Part shown: positions 6,287-12,637 of the stretch, in pieces
Layout of the letters: every line of letters begins with the position of its first letter
How positions within the stretch are numbered: the first letter of the stretch is position 1
Assembly (NCBI GenBank): GCA_012510625.1
Contig: JAAZHP010000214.1
Coordinates: 1-12,878 of the forward strand
DNA: 12,878 nucleotides
DNA from: Bacillota bacterium
GTDB lineage: Bacteria > Bacillota > Dethiobacteria > DTU022
Direction: 5' to 3'
Made by a program: the position numbers and the translations under genes
Notes under the pieces: model-generated
Told to the model about the DNA's origin: nothing
Databases searched by the model: none
The model's input: the letters and a program-made list of their open reading frames with translations, nothing else

Positions 6287-7316
6287 ACAAGAGCAGCATG
6301 CAGTCGCCGAAGCTGTAAAAGCGGTATTTTTCGTTCACGGCAATGCGGTACGCTTCCATAACCTGGTTGTAGCCGGCAAAGGCACAAACCAGCATCAGCA
6401 GCGTGGAGCGCGGCAGGTGAAAATTGGTCAGGAGGGCATCTACCGCCTTGAAGGCATAGCCGGGATAGATAAATAGATCGGTCCAGTCCTCCCGCTCTTT
6501 CACAAATCCAGTCTCATCAGCCGCCGCTTCGAGAACGCGGCAGGATGTTGTGCCCACGGCTACAATGCGTCCGCCCCGCCTGCGAGCGGCATTAATCTCC
6601 TGCGCCGCAGCGGCATCAAGGCGGTAATATTCGCGGTGCATCTTGTGCCTGCGGATATCTTTCTCTTTCACCGGCTGAAAGGTGCCCGGGCCGATATGAA
6701 GGGTGATATATGCCCAGTGGATCCCTTTCCGCTGCAGGCTCTCAAAAATAGCGGTTGTAAAATGAAATCCGGCGGTCGGGGCAGCCGCCGAGCCGTCTAC
6801 AGAGGCATAGATAGTCTGATATTGAGCAGGATCTTTCAGCTCCTCTGTGATATATGGAGGCAGGGGAACCTGTCCCACGAGGGGCAGCGCCTGCTCCAGA
6901 GGTTCCGGTCCGGTGAAGCTAACGATGCGCTGTCCATGACCGGCGTAATCTTCAATCACCGCTCTGAGCCCCCGCGAAAACTCCACCACGGCTCCGGGCT
7001 TGAGCTTGCGCCCCGGCCGGACCATTGCCGTCCAGCGCCCCCCGGAGAGGGGATGCAGGAGAAGAAGCTCCACCTCTACGCTGCCATTGGCCCGCCGCCC
7101 GAGCAGGCGAGCCGGGATCACCCTGGTGTTGTTTAATACCAACAGGTCTCCCGGATCCAGATAATCGGGAAAATTGCTGAAAATCGTCTGCCCGATTACC
7201 CCTTCCTGACGACGCAGCACCATCATCCGGGAGCGATCCCTTCTGGCAGCAGGCTCCTGGGCAATCAGCTCCGTCGGCAATGCGTAGTCAAAATCACTCA
7301 ACCTTGTTTTCTCCAT
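6285..7316 (-). CDS. queA: S-adenosylmethionine:tRNA ribosyltransferase-isomerase QueA
   Basis: QueA moves and isomerises the ribosyl group of S-adenosylmethionine onto preQ1 in tRNA, producing epoxyqueuosine. The 343-residue product has family features throughout: LSDFDYALPTELIAQ and RDRSRMMVLRR at the N-terminus, LLVLNNTRVIPARLLGRR, VPLPPYI, the motif APTAGFHFT, HIGPGTFQPV and, near the end, TNFHLPRSTLLMLVCAFAG. The ATG at 7314-7316 is chosen because GGAGG lies five bases upstream; a TTG at 7328 in the same frame would take the ribosome site into the gene. The ribosome site begins three bases after a 35-base palindrome. The stop TAG falls inside an intergenic repeat. The gene lies between DUF2905 and tgt, a common Clostridia arrangement. 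Confidence 0.98.
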   Translation of the reverse strand: MEKTRLSDFDYALPTELIAQEPAARRDRSRMMVLRRQEGVIGQTIFSNFPDYLDPGDLLVLNNTRVIPARLLGRRANGSVEVELLLLHPLSGGRWTAMVRPGRKLKPGAVVEFSRGLRAVIEDYAGHGQRIVSFTGPEPLEQALPLVGQVPLPPYITEELKDPAQYQTIYASVDGSAAAPTAGFHFTTAIFESLQRKGIHWAYITLHIGPGTFQPVKEKDIRRHKMHREYYRLDAAAAQEINAARRRGGRIVAVGTTSCRVLEAAADETGFVKEREDWTDLFIYPGYAFKAVDALLTNFHLPRSTLLMLVCAFAGYNQVMEAYRIAVNEKYRFYSFGDCMLLL

Positions 7317-7328
7317 CCATTCCTCCAA

Positions 7329-7363
7329 TTAGTTAACTCGGTGCCTGGCACCGAGTTAACTAA
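7329..7363. repeat. 35-base palindrome, copy 1, next to the queA ribosome site
   Basis: This is a perfect inverted repeat with 17-bp arms (TTAGTTAACTCGGTGCC) around a single central T. It lies between the DUF2905 stop and queA and ends three bases before the queA GGAGG. A second copy is at 7669-7703, exactly 340 bases away. No U tract follows on either strand, so it is not a standard intrinsic terminator. Confidence 0.85.
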
Positions 7364-7377
7364 CTTGCTTTCATTAT

Positions 7378-7596
7378 TTATTTGATTATGCGGCTGATCA
7401 GGTTAAAAAGGAGGGTCAAAATGGCACTGATGAGCAGCATCGTCACGATGGGAAAATAAAAAGTAAAGCGCTCCCTTTGGACGATAATATCTCCGGGCAA
7501 GCGGCCAAGGCCCAAACGCCCAAAAAGAATAAGCAGCAACCCTGTGGCAGCAATCAGTCCGCCGATGACAAGCAGAGTCTTTCCGATAGAATCCAT
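7378..7596 (-). CDS. DUF2905 small membrane protein
   Basis: A 72-residue protein with two membrane segments (about residues 5-26 and 48-68). Between them lies the family signature GRLPGDIIVQRERFTFYFPI, which identifies DUF2905, a family of unknown function common in Firmicutes and often located beside ruvB or queA. I choose ATG 7594-7596, giving the usual family length; AAAGGGG lies about 11 bases upstream. The frame is open upstream to a TTG at 7650 that would add 18 non-conserved residues. The gene is flanked on both sides by copies of the same palindrome. Its function cannot be inferred beyond an inner-membrane location. Confidence 0.85.
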   Translation of the reverse strand: MDSIGKTLLVIGGLIAATGLLLILFGRLGLGRLPGDIIVQRERFTFYFPIVTMLLISAILTLLFNLISRIIK

Positions 7597-7668
7597 GGTT
7601 GCGAAAACCCCTTTGTCACTGCTTAGTATCCCCATTTTCATACCGTACAAGCCCCCAAATCAATTGAG

Positions 7669-7703
7669 TTAGTTAATTTGGTGCCTGGCACCGAGTTAAC
7701 TAA
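7669..7703. repeat. 35-base palindrome, copy 2, just past ruvB
   Basis: This is the second copy of the palindrome at 7329-7363, differing at two positions (7677 and 7679, both C to T in the left arm). In a plus-strand RNA both changes would be tolerated as G-U wobble pairs; in a minus-strand RNA they become A-C mismatches. It starts six bases after the ruvB stop. On the plus strand it is followed by CTTTTTT, which would suit a terminator in that direction, although no plus-strand gene is nearby. The shared block extends to 38 bases. Confidence 0.85.
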
Positions 7704-7709
7704 CTTTTT

Positions 7710-8735
7710 TCACCACAGGTGGAGCTGGGGATTTTTCTTGGTGCTCAGCTTGAGGTAACGGTAAGCCTCACTGGTAACTACCCGCCCGCGGGGAGTTCTC
7801 TTCAAAAGGCCGAGCTTCATCAGGTAGGGTTCGTAGACATCTTCAAGGGTTTCCGGTTCTTCGCTGATGGAAGCGGCCAGGGTATCGAGACCTACCGGCC
7901 CGCCCTCGTATTTCTCGATCATGGCCAGCAGAAGACGGCGGTCAATCTCATCAAGGCCCGCTTCATCCAGCTGCAGCATCTGCAGCGCTTCGCGCGCCGC
8001 CGCTTCGGTGACCACGTTGCCGGCCTTAACCTGAGCGTAGTCACGCACCCTCTTCAAAAGGCGGTTGGCCACGCGGGGAGTGCCGCGGGAGGCTCCCGCA
8101 ATAACCCGGGCCCCTTCAGGATCGACAGCAACATCAAGGATTCTTGCCGAGCGGGTGATAATCTCGATCAGTTCTTCGGGGGTGTAAAAATCAAGCCGGT
8201 CGACGATGCCGAAGCGATCGCGCAGCGGAGAGGTGAGCGCCCCCGCCCTTACCGTAGCTCCGATGAGGGTAAAGGGAGGCAGTTCGAGACGAAGCGAGCG
8301 GGCTCCCGGACCCTTGCCGATGATAATATCTAGAGCAAAGTCTTCCATTGCCGGATAAAGGATCTCCTCGACAGTGCGGCTAAGGCGATGGATTTCGTCG
8401 ATAAAGAGCACATCGCCGCGGCCAAGATTGGTCAGTATAGCCGCCAGGTCGCCGGGTCGCTCAATGGCTGGTCCAGCGGTAATCCGGATGTTAACTCCCA
8501 TTTCCCCGGCAATGATATGCGCCAGGGTGGTCTTCCCCAGGCCCGGCGGCCCGTAGAGAAGCACATGATCCAGCGCTTCCTGGCGCTCCAGCGCCGCAGT
8601 GATATATATGGAAAGCTTCTCTTTTATCTTCCCCTGGCCGATAAACTCTTTTAGCGAGCGGGGCCGCAGCCCCAATTCAAACTGGGGATCATCGTCGCGG
8701 CGCCGCTTTGCCGATACAATTCTCTCTTCTGCCAT
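7710..8735 (-). CDS. ruvB: Holliday junction branch migration helicase RuvB
   Basis: RuvB is the hexameric AAA+ motor that drives branch migration of Holliday junctions together with RuvA. The protein has 341 residues, normal for the family. Visible are the N-terminal RPRSLKEFIGQ, Walker A GPPGLGKT (62-69), Walker B VLFIDEIHR (109-117), the sensor-like IGATVRAGALTSPLRDRFG (about 158-176) with the arginine finger in LRDRFG, and the C-terminal winged helix with GPVGLDTLA and EPYLMKLGLL. ATVRAG stands where ATTRAG is commoner. The ATG has GAGAGGAG upstream and lies 12 bases after ruvA. It is the third gene of a ruvC-ruvA-ruvB operon with its own promoter. Confidence 0.99.
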   Translation of the reverse strand: MAEERIVSAKRRRDDDPQFELGLRPRSLKEFIGQGKIKEKLSIYITAALERQEALDHVLLYGPPGLGKTTLAHIIAGEMGVNIRITAGPAIERPGDLAAILTNLGRGDVLFIDEIHRLSRTVEEILYPAMEDFALDIIIGKGPGARSLRLELPPFTLIGATVRAGALTSPLRDRFGIVDRLDFYTPEELIEIITRSARILDVAVDPEGARVIAGASRGTPRVANRLLKRVRDYAQVKAGNVVTEAAAREALQMLQLDEAGLDEIDRRLLLAMIEKYEGGPVGLDTLAASISEEPETLEDVYEPYLMKLGLLKRTPRGRVVTSEAYRYLKLSTKKNPQLHLW

Positions 8736-8747
8736 TTTTCTCCTCTC

Positions 8748-9368
8748 TTAACCGCTCTTGCCCTGGCCTCCGGCCAAAGTATTTAAGGCTTTTTTCAAAA
8801 GCTCTTCACTGGTGAGGCCGCCTTCGTTTGCGGCGGCTTTGTTTACCGCCGCCGCCGCTTCGGCGCGGGAATAACCAAGCGCCGCCAGCGCCTCGATGAT
8901 CTCCGCCCGCTGCGTGACGGGGCCGTCCGGGGCGCCGCTTAAGGCCAGCTGCTCCGGAGAGTAGAGCCGGGGCAGCTTCTCTTTCAATTCGAAGATGAGC
9001 CGCTGGGCCAGCTTCCGGCCGATTCCCGGGGCCTGGCTGAGGGTAGCGATATCTTCTTCGAAAACAGCGGCACAGAGCTGGGGCACCGTGAATGTGCTGA
9101 GCAGCGCCAATCCGTTGCGCGGCCCAAAACCGGACACCCCGGTAATCAGATTAAAGAGATTTCGTTCCTCGGCGCTGGAAAAACCGTAAAGGCGAAATTC
9201 GTCGTCCCGAAAGACGAGCCTGGTATAGAATTTCACCTCGGTACCGATAAGCTGCTCCAGTTTTTCGGCAGCATCCGGGACCTCAAGAGCAAGCCCCACC
9301 GCCCCCACTTCCACGACTGCCTGCCCGGGAGCGAGGGCGAGCAGCTTCCCGCACAGGTATTCGATCAC
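8748..9368 (-). CDS. ruvA: Holliday junction DNA-binding subunit RuvA
   Basis: RuvA binds four-way junctions as a tetramer and loads RuvB. The 206-residue protein shows the N-terminal OB-fold domain (about 1-62), two helix-hairpin-helix motifs (LITGVSGFGPRNGLALLSTF and LSQAPGIGRKLAQRLIFELK), an acidic/alanine linker, and a C-terminal RuvB-binding three-helix domain (about 155-200, EALAALGYSRAEAAAAV). The GTG start overlaps the ruvC stop in a four-base GTGA, typical of translational coupling. Confidence 0.98.
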   Translation of the reverse strand: MIEYLCGKLLALAPGQAVVEVGAVGLALEVPDAAEKLEQLIGTEVKFYTRLVFRDDEFRLYGFSSAEERNLFNLITGVSGFGPRNGLALLSTFTVPQLCAAVFEEDIATLSQAPGIGRKLAQRLIFELKEKLPRLYSPEQLALSGAPDGPVTQRAEIIEALAALGYSRAEAAAAVNKAAANEGGLTSEELLKKALNTLAGGQGKSG

Positions 9369-9868
9369 TTTTTGCTGCTCCCTCCGATTGCTTCATGGTA
9401 GCGGCGGTGCTGCAGGTGGCATAGGGCCACCGCCAGCGCATCAGCCTCATCATCAACAGCCGGGCACTCGGGCAGCCGCAGCAGCATCTGGACCATTTTC
9501 TGGACCTGTGATTTGCCGGCCGCGCCGTATCCGGCTACCGCCTGTTTTACTTGCAGCGGGGTATATTCAAATAGGGCCAGCTTGTTTTTCGCCGCCGCGA
9601 GGATAACAGTCCCCCGCGCTTCGCCAACCTGCAGCGCAGTGCGCACATTCTTGCAAAAAAAAAGTTGTTCTACGGCCATGGCCGCGGGCCGATATTGCGA
9701 AATCAATACGTCAACAGAATTAAAAATTTCTTCCAAGCGCATGGGAGACTCTTTATCCCGGGTTGTCCGGATGCACCCCGAAGCTAATCGGACAAAGCCG
9801 CCATCTTTCTCCTCCACCAGGCCGTAACCGGTTATGGCCAGCCCCGGATCGATTCCCAGTATAACCAT
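9365..9868 (-). CDS. ruvC: Crossover junction endodeoxyribonuclease RuvC
   Basis: RuvC is the dimeric nuclease that resolves Holliday junctions by symmetric nicking. The 167-residue product has the four acidic active-site residues: Asp7 in GIDPG, Glu67 in AVEQLF, and Asp140 and Asp143 in DDEADALAVALCH. The motif KQAVAGYGAAGKSQVQ is also typical. ATG 9866-9868 is preceded by GGTGG five bases upstream. It opens the ruvC-ruvA-ruvB operon; a terminator and a good promoter separate it from the bofC-like gene. Confidence 0.98.
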   Translation of the reverse strand: MVILGIDPGLAITGYGLVEEKDGGFVRLASGCIRTTRDKESPMRLEEIFNSVDVLISQYRPAAMAVEQLFFCKNVRTALQVGEARGTVILAAAKNKLALFEYTPLQVKQAVAGYGAAGKSQVQKMVQMLLRLPECPAVDDEADALAVALCHLQHRRYHEAIGGSSKK

Positions 9869-9898
9869 GGAACCACCAGCAATCTCTATTTATTAGAT

Positions 9899-9927
9899 TT
9901 TATACTATTCTTTAGCCGGAGCGGCAA
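9899..9927 (-). promoter_or_regulatory. Sigma-A-type promoter of ruvC-ruvA-ruvB
   Basis: On the minus strand TTGCCG (9922-9927, 4 of 6) and TATAAA (9899-9904, 5 of 6) are 17 bases apart, the ideal spacing. Transcription would begin around 9892, leaving a leader of about 24 bases. It follows immediately after the terminator of the upstream unit. No LexA-type box that I could recognise is present. Confidence 0.6.
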
Positions 9928-9948
9928 ATCCTTTTTGATGCTGTTACG

Positions 9949-9979
9949 AAAAAAGCGCCGGATTTAACACCGGCGCTTT
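9949..9979 (-). terminator. Intrinsic terminator after the bofC-like gene
   Basis: A 10-bp GC-rich stem (AAAGCGCCGG at 9952-9961 with CCGGCGCTTT at 9970-9979) and an eight-base loop are followed on the minus strand by six T residues. It begins 21 bases after the stop of the bofC-like gene. This is a textbook rho-independent terminator and ends the queT-queF-yebC-bofC side before ruvC. Confidence 0.92.
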
Positions 9980-9999
9980 GTTTCAGCAGCCACAAGAAT

Positions 10000-10653
10000 T
10001 TAGCTCGTGTATTCCTGCAAAATATCATGAAGCTCATCCAATGACTCTAAAACCACACCTTCTTCGAGCTGCTCCCTGATGTCATCCCGCACCGGGTAAG
10101 GGGTTAGTTTAAGGATTTTCCCTTCCGGGGGCCTTCCTTCAAATACGGCTATTTTATCATCGACACCGTCATTAAAAATTCCGAGGTAGTAGCGGCCTTT
10201 ACAATCAGAGCAGAGATCGTCAATGTAGGTAAAGGTAAAATAAGAGCCCTCGGATCCCACCCGCATATTGGCCAGGAACCATCCTGCAGTATCCTTCAGG
10301 AAAGACATGATGTTTTGAACGCTGGTGTTGTTTTTATGCAGCGCCACTACCATCTCAACCAGGGCTGCCGGAGGCAGTTCCAGGTCCGGCGGGATGCTGG
10401 CAGGTTCATAAACGGCATGATGTTCACAGTAGCGGTAGAGATACTGCACCAGGTATGGTTCGCGCTCGGGCAGCTCCGGGCCCGTCTCAACCTCCTCGTG
10501 AGAACCTCGATGCAGAAGTTCAACCAGGCTGATATCCCGGGTGTAAGAGATCACCAGGAGCAGCGGTCCCAACCCCACCACAATGAGCAACAGCACAAAT
10601 CCTGCCCATAACAGCCCACGGATGCGCCTGTTTCTCTTATCCTGTTCTGCCAA
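10000..10653 (-). CDS. BofC-like membrane-anchored protein
   Basis: A 217-residue protein with a basic N-terminus, one membrane segment (about residues 12-36) and an extracytoplasmic remainder. The C-terminal 70 residues (YYLGIFNDGVDDKIAVFEG, then a proline-rich turn and a final EELDELHDIL-like helix) resemble the BofC C-terminal domain. In Bacillus, BofC acts in the space between mother cell and forespore to restrain the SpoIVB protease that triggers sigma-K activation. An LCSDC pair of cysteines sits before that domain. Start choice is unclear: TTG 10651-10653 has GGGAGG nine bases upstream, while ATG 10660-10662 touches the same GGGAGG and GTG 10696-10698 has no ribosome site. Its place between yebC and ruvC is shared with other spore-forming Clostridia. 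The BofC assignment is by pattern and context, so only moderately sure. Confidence 0.7.
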   Translation of the reverse strand: MAEQDKRNRRIRGLLWAGFVLLLIVVGLGPLLLVISYTRDISLVELLHRGSHEEVETGPELPEREPYLVQYLYRYCEHHAVYEPASIPPDLELPPAALVEMVVALHKNNTSVQNIMSFLKDTAGWFLANMRVGSEGSYFTFTYIDDLCSDCKGRYYLGIFNDGVDDKIAVFEGRPPEGKILKLTPYPVRDDIREQLEEGVVLESLDELHDILQEYTS

Positions 10654-10735
10654 TAAAGTCATCCTCCCGGGAGAATTATTGAACCTATAATTCCCCACGG
10701 CAGGATAATTTATACATTTGCTTTTTTGATCCGGT

Positions 10736-11485
10736 TTATTCTATAAGTTCATCGGGAATATCAAAATTGGCATAGACATTTTGCACATCGTCGTTTTCCT
10801 CAAGGGCTTCCATCAAGTTAAGAATGCGCTTGACCTCATCCGGATTATTTATCTCCACCGTGTTTTGCGGCAGCATGGTCACTTCGGCGCTTTCAACGGC
10901 AATGTTTTGCTTTTCCAGGTATTCCTTAACTTCTTCAAAAAGTTCGGGCGGAGTAGTGATACTGTAAGTGCCATCTTCATCTTTAACATCTTCCGCACCC
11001 GCCTCCAGGGCAATGAGCATTAAATCGTCTTCGCCAACCTGCAGTCCTTCTTTTTTGACGATAAATAGCCCTTTTCGCTTAAACATCCAGGAAACACAGC
11101 CCGACTCGCCGAGGCTCCCGCCATGGCGGGAAAAGATATGCCTGATCTCAGCCACCGTGCGGTTGCGGTTGTCTGTGAGCGCCTCGAGCAGCACCGCCAC
11201 TCCCCCGGCGGCATAACCTTCGTAATTGACCTGTTCGTAGCTTTCACCCTCCAGGCCTCCGGCTCCTTTTTGAATCGCCCGCTGGATATTGTCATTGGGC
11301 ATGTTGTTCTCCCGGGCTTTTTGAACTGCCAGGCGAAGGCGGAAGTTGGAATTAATATCGCCGCCTCCCTCCCTGGCGGCGACAATGATCTCCCGGGCCA
11401 GCTTGGTAAAAACCTTGCCTTTTTGCGCATCCATGCGCGCCTTGCGGTGTTTCACGTTTGCCCATTTTGAATGTCCGGCCACCAT
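10736..11485 (-). CDS. yebC: YebC/PmpR family protein
   Basis: A 249-residue cytoplasmic protein of the YebC/TACO1 family, full length. The N-terminus has the hallmark AGHSKWANVKHRKARMDAQKG, followed by NFRLRLAVQKARENNMPNDN and the acidic C-terminal part ending in NVYANFDIPDEL. Family members were first described as transcription regulators; more recent work assigns YebC-type proteins a role in helping ribosomes through proline-rich stretches, as the mitochondrial TACO1 does. Which applies here cannot be told. The ATG follows an excellent AAAGGAGGG ribosome site. It lies 50 bases after queF with no clear promoter or terminator between, so it may be read from the queuosine unit. The usual neighbours are bofC and ruvC, as here. 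Confidence 0.97.
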   Translation of the reverse strand: MVAGHSKWANVKHRKARMDAQKGKVFTKLAREIIVAAREGGGDINSNFRLRLAVQKARENNMPNDNIQRAIQKGAGGLEGESYEQVNYEGYAAGGVAVLLEALTDNRNRTVAEIRHIFSRHGGSLGESGCVSWMFKRKGLFIVKKEGLQVGEDDLMLIALEAGAEDVKDEDGTYSITTPPELFEEVKEYLEKQNIAVESAEVTMLPQNTVEINNPDEVKRILNLMEALEENDDVQNVYANFDIPDELIE

Positions 11486-11535
11486 AATCCCTCCTTTCTT
11501 AAACTAACTTAAAATGGCCTTATTTCAGCACCAGC

Positions 11536-11943
11536 TCATTCATGGGGATAGGAAGCGCTTACCTGCGTCTTGATACCGCCGCGGGGGTTGAAATTTCCGG
11601 TGACAGTCATCGACACTGGATTTATCAGCGCAACCAGATCATCGAGAATTTGGTTGACCACGTCTTCCTGGATAATCCCCACGTTCCGGTAAGAGTTCAG
11701 GTAGTATTTGAGCGACTTCAATTCGACACAGGTTTCACGCGGCACATAGCTGATCCTCAGCTCCCCGAAGTCGGGCAGGCCGGTCCAGGGGCATACAGAG
11801 GTGAATTCCGGGAAGATTATATCCACCACGGAGCGCCGCCCAGCGTAGGCAAAGGGAACCGTCTCCAGCACCTCCCTGTCCACCTGTTCCGGCTTCAGCA
11901 TGTCAAATCTTCTCTCTGAGTAACGATTATCTTTCACCTGCAA
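11536..11943 (-). CDS. queF: NADPH-dependent preQ0 reductase QueF
   Basis: QueF reduces the nitrile of preQ0 to the aminomethyl group of preQ1 in the cytoplasm, the step before Tgt. This is the short unimodal type, 135 residues. The catalytic cysteine is in FTSVCPWTG (Cys51) and the proton-donor aspartate follows at Asp58 (LPDFGEL); the QueF motif ELKSLKYYLNSYRN is at 74-87 and RGGI near the end. The start is TTG 11941-11943, supported by AAGGAAGG five bases upstream; a GTG two codons later is possible. The gene overlaps the transporter queT by 17 bases, implying coupled translation, and both would be controlled by the preQ1 riboswitch further upstream. Confidence 0.97.
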   Translation of the reverse strand: MQVKDNRYSERRFDMLKPEQVDREVLETVPFAYAGRRSVVDIIFPEFTSVCPWTGLPDFGELRISYVPRETCVELKSLKYYLNSYRNVGIIQEDVVNQILDDLVALINPVSMTVTGNFNPRGGIKTQVSASYPHE

Positions 11944-12556
11944 TCACACCTTCCTTTCGCGCCCAGCGGACGGCTAAATAACAGAATGGGGTATCAGCAA
12001 GGGCCAGAATAAATTTAACCAGGTACTGCCCGGCAATCATATTGCCCAGCACAGAAAGCTCAACCGTGCCGGCAAAAGCGAGGGTGATAAAGATGACGCT
12101 GTCCAAAAGCTGGCTGGCCATGGTGGAGAGGTTGTTGCGCAGCCAGAGATGCTTCCCCTTTGTGACGCGTCGCCAGAAGAGAAAGGCCCACACGTCATGC
12201 AATTGAGAAACCAGGTAGGCAACCATACTCGCGGCGACAATGCGGGGGATCGTCCCCAGAATAGTCTCGTAGGCAGCCTGGTGACTCCAAAAGGAAGCCG
12301 GCGGCAGCACCCGGCCCAGGTAGAGATAGGCAGTCATCACCAGGTTCATAATGAACCCCAGCCAGACAATTTCATTGGCCTCTTTTTTACCCCAGACCTC
12401 GCTGACCGTATCGGTGATGACGAAAGTTACGGGATAGGCAAATACCGCCGCGGGAAGAACAAGCGGCCCCAGGGTAAATAGCTTGCCGGCAATAATATTA
12501 GATACCGTCAAGCAGGTAATGAATAGAGCGGTTAATAACCGCAGCTTTCTTTCCAA
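11927..12556 (-). CDS. yhhQ: Queuosine precursor transporter (YhhQ/VUT family)
   Basis: The 209-residue product is an integral membrane protein with about six hydrophobic segments and belongs to the YhhQ (DUF165/VUT) family of preQ0/preQ1 importers. Diagnostic stretches are LTVSNIIAGKLF, the TDTVSEVWGKKEANEIVW motif in the first third, and LRNNLSTMASQLLDSVIF in the second half. The start is TTG 12554-12556, with AGAGGTG five bases upstream; no ATG near the expected N-terminus fits. That ribosome site is the 3' end of a preQ1-I riboswitch, so translation is expected to fall when preQ1 is plentiful. It overlaps queF, the enzyme that processes its likely substrate preQ0. The symbol is by family; clostridial relatives may carry another name. 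Confidence 0.93.
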   Translation of the reverse strand: MERKLRLLTALFITCLTVSNIIAGKLFTLGPLVLPAAVFAYPVTFVITDTVSEVWGKKEANEIVWLGFIMNLVMTAYLYLGRVLPPASFWSHQAAYETILGTIPRIVAASMVAYLVSQLHDVWAFLFWRRVTKGKHLWLRNNLSTMASQLLDSVIFITLAFAGTVELSVLGNMIAGQYLVKFILALADTPFCYLAVRWARKEGVIAGER

Positions 12557-12563
12557 ATTGACA

Positions 12564-12602
12564 CCTCTTGTTTTTTATTAAGCAGGGTGTCCGCGACCTG
12601 CT
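12564..12602 (-). promoter_or_regulatory. PreQ1-I riboswitch controlling the queT-queF unit
   Basis: The minus strand shows a 6-bp P1 stem, AGCAGG (12597-12602) with CCTGCT (12581-12586), a 10-base loop starting TCGCGG and ending in ACAC, and an A-rich tail TTAATAAAAAACAAG that runs into the ribosome site AGAGG (12564-12568). This matches the small preQ1-I aptamer, in which the loop and the A-rich tail form an H-type pseudoknot; it closely resembles the Thermoanaerobacter tengcongensis example (loop GUCGC, tail AACAAAACAAGG) as I remember it. The ACACC segment holds the position of the ligand-binding cytosine. The ribosome site lies in the tail and no terminator follows, so control of translation is expected. 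The downstream genes are a queuosine-precursor transporter and QueF, as predicted for this class. Confidence 0.88.
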
Positions 12603-12608
12603 GTTTAC

Positions 12609-12637
12609 ATTATAAATTATCTTGGCGCAAGAAGAAA
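12609..12637 (-). promoter_or_regulatory. Promoter of the riboswitch-queT-queF unit
   Basis: A perfect TATAAT (12609-12614, minus strand) lies seven bases before the first base of the riboswitch P1 stem, so the transcript would begin almost exactly at the aptamer. The -35 position, TTTCTT at 17 bases (12632-12637), is a poor match. Confidence 0.6.

Noticed and set aside
7669..7710. Palindrome copy 2 plus T6 as a ruvB terminator
   Set aside because: The T run follows the hairpin only on the plus strand, whereas ruvB is on the minus strand; no plus-strand gene is there to end.
10654..10735. Promoter between yebC and the bofC-like gene
   Set aside because: A TATAAA-like string is present but no -35 at proper spacing; read-through from yebC is simpler.
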